Assembly: GCA_000824845.1 (NCBI GenBank)
Contig: CCNC01000147.1
Coordinates: forward strand, 1-44,730
DNA: 44,730 nucleotides
Origin: Mesorhizobium sp. ORS 3359
Lineage (GTDB): Bacteria > Pseudomonadota > Alphaproteobacteria > Rhizobiales > Rhizobiaceae
Reading direction: 5' to 3'
Under the pieces are notes generated by a model. It did no database searches. It saw only the letters and a program-made list of their open reading frames with translations, and was not told the origin of the DNA. The stretch's first letter is position 1; the number at the start of each line of letters is the position of its first letter. Below, piece after piece: positions 16,656 through 25,169 of this stretch. The position numbers and the translations under genes were made by a program.

Positions 16656-17684
16656 ATGACGAGCATGGCAGGTGAAGACGAGAAGGGACTGCGGTTTCCG
16701 GTCCTGATCGGCGACATTGGCGGCACCAATGCGCGCTTCTCGATCGTGCTCGACGCCAATTCGGAGGCGACCGAGCCCTATATCGTCCAGACGGCGAATT
16801 TCAAGACCATCGACGACGCGATCCAGGCGGCGGTGCTCGACCGCTCGTCTATCCAGCCGAATTCGGCGGTGCTGGCGATCGCCGGGCCGGTCGACGGCGA
16901 CGAGATTCCGCTCACCAACTGCCCCTGGGTCGTGAAACCCCGGCAGATGATCGCCAATCTGGGCCTGAGCGAGGTCGTGGTGCTCAACGATTTCGAGGCG
17001 CAGGCGCTGGCCGTCGTGGCGCTCGGCCAGGAGCATATGGAGAAGATCGGCGGCGGCGCGCCGGAACCCAATGCGAGCCGCGTCGTGCTCGGCCCCGGAA
17101 CCGGGCTAGGCGTTGCCGGGCTGATCTATGCGCTCGACCATTGGATCCCGGTGCCGGGCGAGGGCGGGCATATGGATATCGGCCCGCGCACGCCGCGCGA
17201 CTTCCAGGTGTTTCCGAACATCGACAAGCTCGAAGGCCGCATCTCCGGCGAGCAGATCCTGTGCGGGCGCGGGCTGGTCAATGTCTATCGCGCCGTGGCC
17301 AAGGCCGATGCCAGGCCGACGCCCTTCACGACACCGGCCGAGATAACCGCGGCGGCGCTCGCCAAATCCGACGCGGTGGCCGAGGAAGCGCTGGCGCTCT
17401 TCGTCACCTGCCTCGGGCGCACCGCGGGGGACCTGGCGCTGGTGTTCATGGGCCGGGGCGGTGTGTTCCTGACCGGTGGCATCGCGCAGAAGATCGTGCC
17501 GGCGCTGAAGGAAGGCAATTTCCGCGCCGCCTTCGAGGACAAGGCGCCGCACAGCGCGCTGATGCGCGAAATGCCGGTCTATGTCATCACCCATCCGCTG
17601 GCGGCGCTGCTCGGGCTTGCCGCCTATGCCAGGACGCCGTCGCTGTTCGGCGTCAACACGGCGGGGCGGCATTGGCGCGCCTGA
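16656..17684 (+). CDS. glk: Glucokinase
   Basis: Phosphorylates glucose to glucose 6-phosphate with ATP; cytosolic, feeding the Entner-Doudoroff and pentose-phosphate routes used by rhizobia. The 342-residue protein has the ATP-binding motif LIGDIGGTNARFS, AIAGPVDGDEIPLTNCPW, VVLNDFEAQALA, LGPGTGLGVAGL and the sugar-binding EGGHMDIGPRT, all typical of the bacterial glucokinase family. The start is uncertain among 16623, 16656 and 16665; 16656 is chosen, with GAGG nearby. Confidence 0.93.
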   Translation: MTSMAGEDEKGLRFPVLIGDIGGTNARFSIVLDANSEATEPYIVQTANFKTIDDAIQAAVLDRSSIQPNSAVLAIAGPVDGDEIPLTNCPWVVKPRQMIANLGLSEVVVLNDFEAQALAVVALGQEHMEKIGGGAPEPNASRVVLGPGTGLGVAGLIYALDHWIPVPGEGGHMDIGPRTPRDFQVFPNIDKLEGRISGEQILCGRGLVNVYRAVAKADARPTPFTTPAEITAAALAKSDAVAEEALALFVTCLGRTAGDLALVFMGRGGVFLTGGIAQKIVPALKEGNFRAAFEDKAPHSALMREMPVYVITHPLAALLGLAAYARTPSLFGVNTAGRHWRA

Positions 17685-17814
17685 TCGCGCCCGGGTTCGG
17701 GCTGGCGATCGGCCGGCGCGACGAAGTTTCGCCATAGGCAAGCCGTAGCCGGGGCGCTAAGAGGGGTGCCGAAAGGCAGCCCTGCCCGACGAAAACCCAC
17801 GAAGCGCCTCTGAT

Positions 17815-19674
17815 TTGACCGTTCAAACTTCCCTCAAACTGAAAGTCCAGCCCACCGAGGTCAGCGCGGTGCTGCGCCGCATCCTGGCCGAAAACGGCAA
17901 GGAATATCGCTGGACCTATGTCGTTGCCGTCGCCTGCCTGCTGATCGTTTCCGGCACCACCGCCTTCACGGCGTGGATCATGGCGCCGATGATCAACCAG
18001 ATCTTCTACGAACGGCGCAGCGACATGATCGTCTGGATCTGCGCCGGTTTCATGGGCGCTTCCGTGCTGCGCGGCTTCGCCGGCTACGGCCAGGCGGTGG
18101 CGCTGGCCAGGATCGGCAACAATCTGGTCGCCCGCTACCAGAAGCGCAGCTTCGACCATCTGATGAAGCTCGGCGTCGACTTCTTCAACGAGACCCGTTC
18201 CGGCCGGCTGGCGGCTCAGGTGAACGAAAATGTCGGCGGCATCCGCGATCTCCTGTCGCTGACGCTGACCTCCATCAGCCGCGACGCGGTCTCGCTCGTC
18301 GCCCTCGTCGGCGTGATGATCTACCAGGATCCGGTGCTGTCGCTGAGCTCGCTGCTGATCGGGCCGCCGCTGATCTGGGCCGTCGTCTACATCACCCGCC
18401 GCCTGCGCAAGATCAACCGCGAATCCGTGCTGATCAACTCGCGGCTGAACGGGTCCGTGCAGGAGGCCACGCAGGGTATCGCCATCGTCAAGGCCTTCAC
18501 CCTGGAGGGCGAGCTGGCGCGCCGCATCGGCATCATGGCCGACACGGCCGAGCAGCGTAACAACAAGATCGCCCGCGTCGCGGAGCGGCTGTCGCCGATT
18601 TCCGAAATCCTGGGCGGCCTCGCCGTCACCGCCGTGCTTGCCTATTCCGGCTATCGGGCGCTGGTGCTCGGGCAGCCGCCGGGCGCGGTGTTTTCCTTCA
18701 TCACCGCGCTGATCCTGGCCTACGACCCGGCGCGGCGCCTGGCGCGCACGCAGGTCGGCATGGAACGCGCCCTGGTCAATGCGCGCATGATCTACGAGCT
18801 GCTCGACCTGGAGCCGAAGCAGGGCGACGCGCCCGACGCGGTCGAGGCGAAGATCACCACCGGCGAGGTGCGTTTCAACAATGTGACCTTCGGCTACAAC
18901 GCCGACATGCCGGTGCTGCGGGACCTGAGCTTCACCGCCGCGGCCGGCAAGGTCACGGCCATCGTCGGCGCCTCGGGCGCCGGCAAGTCGACGCTGGTGG
19001 CGCTGCTGCAGCGCTTCTACGACGTCGACAAGGGCTCGATCGAGGTCGACGGCCAGGACATCGCCAAGGTGACCAAGCATTCGCTGCGCCAATCGATCGC
19101 CTATGTGGCGCAGGCGCCCTATCTGTTCGAGGGCACGATCCGCGACAACATCCGCTTCGGCCGGTTGTCGGCCACCGACGCCGAGATAGAGCAAGCGGCG
19201 AAACTGGCGGCGGCCGACGAGTTCATCCGCCAGCAGCCGCAAGGCTACGACACGCCGGTCGGCGAGGGCGGCTCGACGCTGTCGGGGGGCCAACGGCAGC
19301 GCGTTTCGATCGCGCGCGCCATCGTACGCCAGGCGCCGATCCTGCTGCTCGACGAGGCGACCTCGGCGCTCGACAACGAGGCCGAGGCGCGCGTCCAGGA
19401 GGCGCTGACCCATGTCATGGAAGGCCGCACGACGATCGTGATCGCGCACCGGCTGTCGACGGTGGTCAATGCCGACCGTATCATCGTGCTGGAAGAGGGC
19501 AGGCTGGTCGAGGAAGGCACGCATGCGACGCTGATGGCCGACCCGCACGGCATCTATGCCCGCTTCCACCGGATCCAGGGCAAGAAGGGGCTGGGGCTTG
19601 TCGACGACGCCAAGGCGCTTCAAACTCCCGCACCGCGCAGCCGCGCCAAGAAGACCGTCAGGAGAAGCGCATGA
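17815..19674 (+). CDS. ABC exporter, fused permease and ATPase (MsbA/LipA-like half transporter)
   Basis: A 619-residue half-transporter that should work as a homodimer in the inner membrane. An exporter-type six-helix domain (about residues 35-330) precedes an ATPase domain with Walker A GASGAGKST, Q-loop YVAQAPYLFEGTI, signature LSGGQRQR and Walker B ILLLDEATS followed by the H-loop (IAHRLSTV). Relatives move lipids, LPS or glucans; substrate unknown. No ATG lies near the N-terminus; the frame starts at a TTG at 17815 with only a weak ribosome-binding site. Its end overlaps dapB by ATGA. Confidence 0.88.
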   Translation: MTVQTSLKLKVQPTEVSAVLRRILAENGKEYRWTYVVAVACLLIVSGTTAFTAWIMAPMINQIFYERRSDMIVWICAGFMGASVLRGFAGYGQAVALARIGNNLVARYQKRSFDHLMKLGVDFFNETRSGRLAAQVNENVGGIRDLLSLTLTSISRDAVSLVALVGVMIYQDPVLSLSSLLIGPPLIWAVVYITRRLRKINRESVLINSRLNGSVQEATQGIAIVKAFTLEGELARRIGIMADTAEQRNNKIARVAERLSPISEILGGLAVTAVLAYSGYRALVLGQPPGAVFSFITALILAYDPARRLARTQVGMERALVNARMIYELLDLEPKQGDAPDAVEAKITTGEVRFNNVTFGYNADMPVLRDLSFTAAAGKVTAIVGASGAGKSTLVALLQRFYDVDKGSIEVDGQDIAKVTKHSLRQSIAYVAQAPYLFEGTIRDNIRFGRLSATDAEIEQAAKLAAADEFIRQQPQGYDTPVGEGGSTLSGGQRQRVSIARAIVRQAPILLLDEATSALDNEAEARVQEALTHVMEGRTTIVIAHRLSTVVNADRIIVLEEGRLVEEGTHATLMADPHGIYARFHRIQGKKGLGLVDDAKALQTPAPRSRAKKTVRRSA

Positions 19675-20492
19675 GTGAAGCCGGCGATATGGGCCTGGTC
19701 GTGGTGGGCGCCGCCGGCCGCATGGGCCAGACGCTGATCCGCGCCATCCACACCATGCCCGGCGCGCGCGTCGCCGCCGCGATCGAGCGGCCAGACTCGC
19801 CCCATCTCGGCAAGGATGCCGGCGAGCTTGCCGGCATCGGCATCATCAACGTGCCGATCGTCGACGATCCGCTGCCGGCCTTCGCCAAGGCCGACGGCGT
19901 GCTCGATTTCACCGCGCCGGCCGCAAGCGTCGAATTCGCCGGCTATGCCGCGCAGGCGCGCATCGTCCATGTCATCGGCACCACCGGCTGCTCGGCCGAC
20001 GACGATGCCAGGATCGCCGCCGCCGCGCGGCATGCGACGATCGTCAAATCCGGCAATATGAGCCTCGGCGTCAATCTTCTGGCCGTGCTGGTCGAGCAGG
20101 CCGCGAAGGCCCTGGACCCGGAGGATTTCGACATCGAGATCCTGGAGATGCATCACCGCCACAAGGTCGACGCGCCGTCCGGCACGGCGCTGCTGCTCGG
20201 CGAGGCGGCGGCCAAGGGGCGCGGCATCGATCTCACCGACAACAGCGTCAAGGTGCGCGACGGCCATACCGGCGTGCGCAAGGCGGGCTCGATCGGCTTC
20301 GCCACGCTGCGCGGCGGCTCCGTCGTCGGCGACCACAGCGTGATCCTTGCCGGCACCGGCGAGCGCATCACGCTCTCCCACCACGCCGAGGACCGGGCGA
20401 TCTTCGCCCGCGGCGCGGTCAAGGCGGCGCTCTGGGCGCGCGGCAAGAAGCCCGGACTTTATTCCATGCGGGACGTGCTCGGCCTGAGCTGA
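19671..20492 (+). CDS. dapB: 4-Hydroxy-tetrahydrodipicolinate reductase
   Basis: NAD(P)H-dependent reductase of the lysine/diaminopimelate pathway. The 273-residue protein has the Rossmann motif LVVVGAAGRMGQTLI, the catalytic and substrate-binding segment LEMHHRHKVDAPSGTA, and the SIGFATLRGGSVVGDHSV strand of the C-terminal domain. GGAG six bases before the ATG fixes the start. It is coupled by overlap to the ABC exporter gene and followed 36 bases later by gpmA, the usual rhizobial order. Confidence 0.96.
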   Translation: MSEAGDMGLVVVGAAGRMGQTLIRAIHTMPGARVAAAIERPDSPHLGKDAGELAGIGIINVPIVDDPLPAFAKADGVLDFTAPAASVEFAGYAAQARIVHVIGTTGCSADDDARIAAAARHATIVKSGNMSLGVNLLAVLVEQAAKALDPEDFDIEILEMHHRHKVDAPSGTALLLGEAAAKGRGIDLTDNSVKVRDGHTGVRKAGSIGFATLRGGSVVGDHSVILAGTGERITLSHHAEDRAIFARGAVKAALWARGKKPGLYSMRDVLGLS

Positions 20493-20527
20493 GGCGTCTC
20501 ATCCCATAAAATTCCAAAGGAGCAAAC

Positions 20528-21148
20528 ATGTCGGGAACTCTCGTGCTCGTGCGCCACGGCCAGAGCGAATGGAACCTGAAGAATCTGTTCACCGGCTGGC
20601 GTGATGTCGGCCTGACCGAGCAGGGCACCGCCGAGGCGTTGGCCGCCGGCGAAAAGCTCAGGGCGCGCGGCCTGAAATTCGACATCGCCTACACCTCGGC
20701 GCTGCAGCGGGCGCAGAAGACCTGCCAGCTGATCCTCGACGTGGTCGGCCAGGGCGATCTGAAGACCATCCGCGACCAGGCGCTCAATGAGCGTGACTAT
20801 GGCGACCTCTCCGGCCTCAACAAGGACGACGCGCGCAAGAAGTGGGGCGAGGAGCAGGTGCATATCTGGCGCCGCTCCTACGACATCGCGCCGCCCGGCG
20901 GCGAAAGCCTGAAGGACACCGGCGCGCGCGTGTGGCCCTATTACCTGCACGAGGTCCAGCCGCATGTGCTGCGCGGCGAGACGGTGCTGGTCGCCGCGCA
21001 CGGCAATTCGCTGCGCGCGCTGATCATGGCGCTGGACGGCAAGAGCGGCGAGGAGATCGTCAAGCTCGAGCTCGGCACCGGCGTGCCGATCGTCTACAAG
21101 CTCAACGCCGATTCCACCGTGGCGAAGAAGGAGGTGCTGGAGGGGTGA
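20528..21148 (+). CDS. gpmA: 2,3-bisphosphoglycerate-dependent phosphoglycerate mutase
   Basis: Glycolytic enzyme interconverting 3- and 2-phosphoglycerate through a phosphohistidine. The 206-residue protein is of the short alphaproteobacterial type. Catalytic motif LVRHGQSEWN (phospho-acceptor His near residue 9), NERDYGDLSGLNK with the catalytic Glu, and AAHGNSLRALI with the second His. AGGAG seven bases before the ATG. It is the last core gene before the tRNA-Leu integration site. Confidence 0.95.
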   Translation: MSGTLVLVRHGQSEWNLKNLFTGWRDVGLTEQGTAEALAAGEKLRARGLKFDIAYTSALQRAQKTCQLILDVVGQGDLKTIRDQALNERDYGDLSGLNKDDARKKWGEEQVHIWRRSYDIAPPGGESLKDTGARVWPYYLHEVQPHVLRGETVLVAAHGNSLRALIMALDGKSGEEIVKLELGTGVPIVYKLNADSTVAKKEVLEG

Positions 21149-21153
21149 GCTTC

Positions 21154-21208
21154 CTTCGCCCCGTTCACGGCGAGAAGGTGCCCGAAGGACAGATGAGGGG
21201 CAGCGCCA
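21154..21208. repeat. Degenerate fragment of the intergenic palindrome family
   Basis: Sequence reading CGCCCCGTTCACGGCGAGAAGGTGCCC... and ending GGACAGATGAGGGGCAGCGCC resembles one arm of the family at 3303-3450 and 11555-11688, without its partner arm. It lies between gpmA and the tRNA promoter. Confidence 0.4.
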
Positions 21209-21228
21209 ACGCTGGTGAAAAAAGCGCG

Positions 21229-21257
21229 TTGACACATATCGTTTGCCCGCTTACATG
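21229..21257 (+). promoter_or_regulatory. Probable sigma-70-type promoter of tRNA-Leu
   Basis: TTGACA at 21229-21234, a 17-base spacer and TACATG at 21252-21257, ending 11 bases before the first base of the tRNA. The -35 box is perfect; the -10 is weak, as is common in Alphaproteobacteria. Confidence 0.6.
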
Positions 21258-21268
21258 AGCGCCCACCA

Positions 21269-21353
21269 GCCCAGATGGCGGAATTGGTAGACGCGCACGG
21301 TTCAGGTCCGTGTTCCGCAAGGAGTGGAGGTTCGAGTCCTCTTCTGGGCACCA
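21269..21353 (+). tRNA. tRNA-Leu (anticodon CAG)
   Basis: Class II tRNA with a 7-bp acceptor stem (GCCCAGA/TCTGGGC), discriminator A, encoded CCA, a D-arm with GGTAGA, an anticodon stem CACGG/CCGTG around loop TTCAGGT (anticodon CAG), a long variable arm and TTCGAGTCC in the T-arm. It remains intact although an element is integrated at its 3' end, because the element's att sequence rebuilds the last bases. Confidence 0.95.
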
Positions 21354-21354
21354 T
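21338..21354 (+). repeat. attL core
   Basis: CCTCTTCTGGGCACCAT: the 3' side of the tRNA-Leu T-arm, acceptor strand, CCA and next base. Identical to 29257-29273. Confidence 0.9.
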
Positions 21355-21407
21355 TTCTCTTCGGAGAAGCCATAAATTCCAAGGAAATCAAGGCGTTGAG
21401 TATCCCC

Positions 21408-21442
21408 GGAGGTCCACCCAAGAGGCCCCCCGGAGGACCACC
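21408..21442 (+). repeat. Integrase arm-type sites, attL side
   Basis: Two direct 11-bp sites, GGAGGTCCACC (21408-21418) and GGAGGACCACC (21432-21442), starting 24 bp apart. The same site and the same 24-bp pitch recur at 29126-29160. The second copy is also the ribosome-binding site of the integrase gene. Confidence 0.75.
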
Positions 21443-21446
21443 GTCT

Positions 21447-22781
21447 GTGCAGATCGATTTCCCCTACGTCCAGCAGCCCTCAGGCAAGAAGCACTATCGC
21501 TATCGGCGGAAGGTACCCCCCTTCCTGAGACAGGCTCTTGGAAAGACCGAGATCATCAAGCCGCTAGGCAGTTCACCCGCTGAGGTGCTGCGACATTACG
21601 ACCGGGTCCACAAGGAAGTCGAGGCCGAGATCAAGGCCGCGATGCGCGGGAAGCCAAAGAAGGTGCCCGAGAAGACCGCGCTGGAGAAATACCAGTGGGC
21701 GACCCGACAGATTGCCGAATGGGGGCCGATGGATGAGGCTACGGCTGACGCCTTGGCCGACCATCTGGAGGAGACCGGGCAGGCAGAGCTTTACCAAGCC
21801 TTGGTGATCCCCGACGACAGGAAGGCACCCGAGCCAACCCTTGCAGATGCCGTCAAGCTCTACCTCAAGGACAAGGTTGAGGGGACCGCTGACGAGACGA
21901 AGAAGCGACAGAGGGTCGAGCGCGTACAGGCTCACGTGGTGAAAGCGCTTGGCCGAGGTGATCCGCAAATTAGATCATTGACGCGGGCCGACGCTCGGGA
22001 AGTCAGGGACCACATGCTGGCTGAGAAGCCGGCCCCTGCGCCTTCCACCGTCCACCGCTATCTGAACGACCTCCGGGCAATCCTTAACCATGCTGCCAAA
22101 GAGAAGGACGACCTCAGAGGTTGGATCAGCCCGTTCAATAAGCTGGAAGTCAAGAAGGACACGCTGGCCAAGGAAGACCGCAAGCCGTTCACCCAAGGGC
22201 AACTCAAGGCAGCCAGGACGCGGGTTCTGGGTCATGCTTCGGTCGACCTTCAACGCATCTGGCGGATGCTGGAGCAGACTGGATGCCGGCTGGCTGAAGT
22301 CACCGGGCTCATGGTCGAGGACGTTCACCTTGATGGGGAGTTCCCCTACCTCGACCTCAAGTTCCACCCCCACAGGCGCTTAAAGAACGCCGGGAGTGTT
22401 CGCCGGGTGCCCCTGGTCGGGGATGCGCTTAAGGCCGCGAAGGAGGCGCACGGGGCGGCTGGGAAACGCTCCCTACTGTTTCCGACCTATGCCCGTGAAG
22501 GCGGCGCTACGGCAGCATCACAGGTTCTCATGAAGCATGTTCGCAAGGCGGTGACCGACCGCAAGGTGACGGTGCATTCGCTCCGACACACGCTCAAGGA
22601 CAAGCTGGTCAAGGCCGACGTGGCTGAGGCGGTGCAGAATATGATCCTAGGGCATTCGTCAGGTGCAGTGAGCGAGGCCTACGGCGGGCCGGAAGCGCGG
22701 CTGGAGGTGGCGACGAGGGCGATGCGGAAGGCTCTGGGCGCGCCGGATGACGACAAAGGACGAGAGCGCGTGTTCCCGTGA
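21447..22781 (+). CDS. int: Tyrosine recombinase (site-specific integrase)
   Basis: A 444-residue phage-type integrase that should recombine the tRNA-Leu att sites. An N-terminal arm-binding region is followed by a SAM-like core-binding domain (about 130-230, ...TVHRYLNDLRAILNHAAKE) and a catalytic domain with R in QTGCRLAEVTGL (about 281), HSLRHTLKDKL (H376, R379), LGHSSGAVSEAYGG with the second His and the nucleophile Tyr (about 412). All catalytic residues are present, so it looks active. The frame is open back into the tRNA; the GTG at 21447 is chosen because GGAGG lies ten bases upstream. That GGAGG belongs to an arm-type site, suggesting autoregulation by integrase binding. Confidence 0.92.
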   Translation: MQIDFPYVQQPSGKKHYRYRRKVPPFLRQALGKTEIIKPLGSSPAEVLRHYDRVHKEVEAEIKAAMRGKPKKVPEKTALEKYQWATRQIAEWGPMDEATADALADHLEETGQAELYQALVIPDDRKAPEPTLADAVKLYLKDKVEGTADETKKRQRVERVQAHVVKALGRGDPQIRSLTRADAREVRDHMLAEKPAPAPSTVHRYLNDLRAILNHAAKEKDDLRGWISPFNKLEVKKDTLAKEDRKPFTQGQLKAARTRVLGHASVDLQRIWRMLEQTGCRLAEVTGLMVEDVHLDGEFPYLDLKFHPHRRLKNAGSVRRVPLVGDALKAAKEAHGAAGKRSLLFPTYAREGGATAASQVLMKHVRKAVTDRKVTVHSLRHTLKDKLVKADVAEAVQNMILGHSSGAVSEAYGGPEARLEVATRAMRKALGAPDDDKGRERVFP

Positions 22782-22835
22782 TTGCGCGGGACCCGTCGTT
22801 TGGCGCACAGTGCCGCTTGTCGTTGAGGTAAAGTA

Positions 22836-23576
22836 ATGGCCAATCTTCCATCGTCGCCGCCCGAAGAGGTTAGGGACAGCGGGCTTCGCAATCCCGGCGT
22901 TCTGGCGGAACACAAGCCCGAGTTCAACGGGAAGAAGTTCAAGTGTCCACGGTGCAGCGTTGTTGCCGCGCAATCGTGGACGGGTATCTACAAAAAGACC
23001 CCGCAGAGGACGCCGAACGGCTATGTGGCCAAGGACGTAATGATCTCCGACCTTGGCCTCTCGACCTGTGACGCATGCGGCGCCAAATGTCTCTGGTTCG
23101 AAGGTCAATTGGTCTACCCGTCTCAGGCGATTGCCCATCAAGTTCCTGAGGATTTGCCGGCAGAGGTACGAAAGGACTTTGAAGAGGCGGCCGCAATCGC
23201 CGGCGCAAGCCCGAGGGCTGCTGCTGCCCTGCTAAGAATGTGTATCGAAGGGCTTTGCAAGAAAGTCGCCGGCAAAGACAAATTCGAGGATGCAATAGTG
23301 GAACTTGAGCGGCAGGGCATTCCGACGCCGGTAACTGTTGCAATGGACGTTGTCAGGCTCACCGGGAATGAGGCACTGCACGGAGGAAGGCTCTACGGCT
23401 CGGACGACGCAAAGACCGTGGCGACATTGTTTCGTCTGGCCAGTTTGATCGTGAGCTGGGCGATCACCGAGAAGAAGGAGCTTCAGGAATTGGTGTCAAG
23501 CATCGGCCCGGAGAAGTTCGCACGTATTGAGGAGCAGCGTCAGAAGGCCGCCGAGAAAGCGTCTAAGACGAAGTGA
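22836..23576 (+). CDS. DUF4145-domain protein with N-terminal zinc ribbon
   Basis: A 246-residue soluble protein. Residues about 35-90 hold CPRC (37-40) and CDACGAKC (78-85), a likely zinc ribbon. Residues about 105-225 match the DUF4145 pattern: an ASPRAAAALLRMCIEGLCKK helix, then GNEALHGGRLYG (the conserved HG pair) and a C-terminal helical bundle. DUF4145 has no settled function; it occurs alone, in restriction-enzyme subunits and in phage-defence neighbourhoods. A GAGGT tract precedes the ATG. It sits in the usual cargo position next to the integrase and is convergent with the next gene. Confidence 0.8.
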   Translation: MANLPSSPPEEVRDSGLRNPGVLAEHKPEFNGKKFKCPRCSVVAAQSWTGIYKKTPQRTPNGYVAKDVMISDLGLSTCDACGAKCLWFEGQLVYPSQAIAHQVPEDLPAEVRKDFEEAAAIAGASPRAAAALLRMCIEGLCKKVAGKDKFEDAIVELERQGIPTPVTVAMDVVRLTGNEALHGGRLYGSDDAKTVATLFRLASLIVSWAITEKKELQELVSSIGPEKFARIEEQRQKAAEKASKTK

Positions 23577-23605
23577 TGTGGTCGGGGGCGGCCTTGAATT
23601 TTTGG

Positions 23606-24258
23606 TCAGCCAAATGGCCACCTGCGATTGAAAGCTTTATCGAGGCGCTCCTTACTAATGTCGGGGGTCCTGCCATCAGCCAGCGCGGAGCGAAGGTTCC
23701 CGTAGTACACCTTCTTGTGGGCTTGATAGTCCGAGCGATTGAGGAACTTCACCTGAAGCAGGAACAGGATGTTCTCGATCATGTGGGCGTCTTGGCTAAA
23801 TCCCTCGCAGCTGTCGAAGAACGTCTTTAATTCGACTTCCCCCTCCACAGCTTGAAGGGCCATGGTGGTCATCGCTTGCGCGTCCCGGTACTGGCTAAGA
23901 ACGGCGGACAACGTTTCCCAGCCGATCATAGGCATCCGCTGGATGAAGTACTTGGAATGAGAGAAATCCATACTCTTCAGGGTCAGAAGCGTGACATCAA
24001 ATTCGCCCTCTTCTCCCAATGAGACGCCCTTCTTGATGCCTACCCGAGCCGCCAAGATGTCTCGGATCGTCGCGATCTGCAGCGAAATCGAACCCAAGTC
24101 TGCGATTACAGTCTGGATCAACGCCACAACGCCCTCGTCTGTTTCCCGCTGCTTCCTTCGGTTGGACAGATAATGGTTGAACAAGGCACCAAAGAAGAAG
24201 CCCAGAAAGGCAGAGACGATTGTAGCCGTAGGTTGCAGATAGATTTGCGGAACGTTCA
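23606..24258 (-). CDS. Membrane-anchored protein, unknown function
   Basis: Unrecognised. One hydrophobic helix near the N-terminus (TATIVSAFLGFFFGALFNHYL) is followed by a basic RRKQRE stretch and about 170 mostly helical residues, predicted cytoplasmic, e.g. FDSCEGFSQDAHMIENILFLLQ. The start is uncertain: the frame is open to an ATG at 24406, but the first 49 codons look non-coding. A TTG at 24258 with AAGGGGG eight bases upstream puts the membrane helix at the N-terminus and is preferred (217 residues). It is the only minus-strand gene of the element, 29 bases from the DUF4145 stop. GC is lower than that of the flanks. Confidence 0.65.
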
Positions 24259-24445
24259 AAGGCGAGCCCCCTTGCTGTAAGCTGCAAGTGATACCATCCG
24301 AGTTGCTAGAGCGCGAACCCTTCCGCAAATGTTTGGTGGAAAAATCTGAGCGGGTGATCGGATAACAGGCACGCGCGAAAGTCCCCCGTACCCCATCGGC
24401 TTCCACGACAAGAGGTCCGAGGCGCTTCCACTACAATGACGGGGC

Positions 24446-24475
24446 GGGCTTATGGTGACCACTAGCACGGGGCAG
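24446..24475 (+). repeat. 30-bp direct repeat, copy 1 (before the serine recombinase)
   Basis: Shares 25 of 30 bases with 25140-25169, including an unbroken ACCACTAGCAC followed by GGG. Same orientation as the genes. It may be a phage-type promoter, a recombination site, or a duplication made when the recombinase gene was inserted. Confidence 0.65.
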
Positions 24476-24515
24476 CGCAGTCGTGCACAAACCTATACGT
24501 TCGTAAACATACCGC

Positions 24516-24544
24516 TTGACATGTACACTAATCGTCCACTAAGT
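24516..24544 (+). promoter_or_regulatory. Probable promoter and operator of the serine recombinase gene
   Basis: TTGACA at 24516-24521, 17-base spacer, CTAAGT at 24539-24544. The inverted pair ACACT...AGTGT (24526-24530 and 24542-24546) brackets the -10 region and could be an operator. Confidence 0.5.
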
Positions 24545-24580
24545 GTCGTTCACCAACGCTCTTAGAGGAAAGTGCACACC

Positions 24581-25147
24581 ATGATCATTGGATACGCCCG
24601 TGTCTCGACGACCGGCCAGGACCTTGACACCCAGCTTGAGAAGCTGACGGCTGCCGGGGTCGAGAAGGTCTTCAAAGAGAAGCGGTCAGGGTTGGACGAG
24701 ACGCGACCCGAGCTTGAGAAGGCGCTGGAGTTCGCCCGAGAGGGTGACGTCTTCGTGGTCACGAAGGTCGACCGTCTGGCGAGATCGGCGGCGCACCTCC
24801 ACCAGATCGTCAGGGACCTCGACAAGAAGGGTGTCGGGTTCAAGGTGTTGGACGACGCCTCGCTCGACACGACCACCCGGACGGGCAAACTGGTGTTTGG
24901 CATCCTCGCCAGCATCGCCGAGTTTGAGACCGCCCTGCGGAAGGAACGCCAGATGGAAGGCATCGCCAAGGCGAAGGCCGAGGCCGAGAAGAAGGGTGAG
25001 CCGTGGAAGACCGGCAGGCCGGTGACCCTCAACCACGACCTGATCAGGACCCTGAGGGCCGAGGGAAGGTCTGTGAGGCAGATCGCCAAGGAGGCCGGCT
25101 GTTCACCATCAGCGGTCCAGAAGGTTCTCACTGCGGCGGGGGCTTAG
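24581..25147 (+). CDS. Serine recombinase (resolvase/invertase family)
   Basis: A 188-residue small serine recombinase. The nucleophile is Ser9 in IGYARVSTTGQDLDTQ; the conserved arginines appear in VTKVDRLARSAAHL, then GILASIAEFETALRKERQ leads to the long E-helix. A C-terminal helix-turn-helix (EGRSVRQIAKEAGCSPSAVQKV) binds DNA. All catalytic residues are present. The start is the ATG at 24581 with GAGGAA upstream; a GTG nine bases earlier is less likely. Such proteins resolve or invert DNA; here it coexists with a tyrosine integrase in a 7.9-kb element. It has its own promoter and is bracketed by a 30-bp repeat. Confidence 0.92.
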   Translation: MIIGYARVSTTGQDLDTQLEKLTAAGVEKVFKEKRSGLDETRPELEKALEFAREGDVFVVTKVDRLARSAAHLHQIVRDLDKKGVGFKVLDDASLDTTTRTGKLVFGILASIAEFETALRKERQMEGIAKAKAEAEKKGEPWKTGRPVTLNHDLIRTLRAEGRSVRQIAKEAGCSPSAVQKVLTAAGA

Positions 25148-25169
25148 GGCCACCACTAGCACAGGGAAG
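25140..25169 (+). repeat. 30-bp direct repeat, copy 2 (after the serine recombinase)
   Basis: Starts within the recombinase stop codon region. Matches 24446-24475 at 25 of 30 positions. A third, partial copy (CTTA...ACCACTAG with the same internal spacing) follows at 25183-25199. Confidence 0.65.

Noticed and set aside
17653..19623. Minus-strand open frame of about 650 codons
   Set aside because: Antisense to the ABC exporter; arginine/histidine/aspartate-rich composition typical of a shadow frame.
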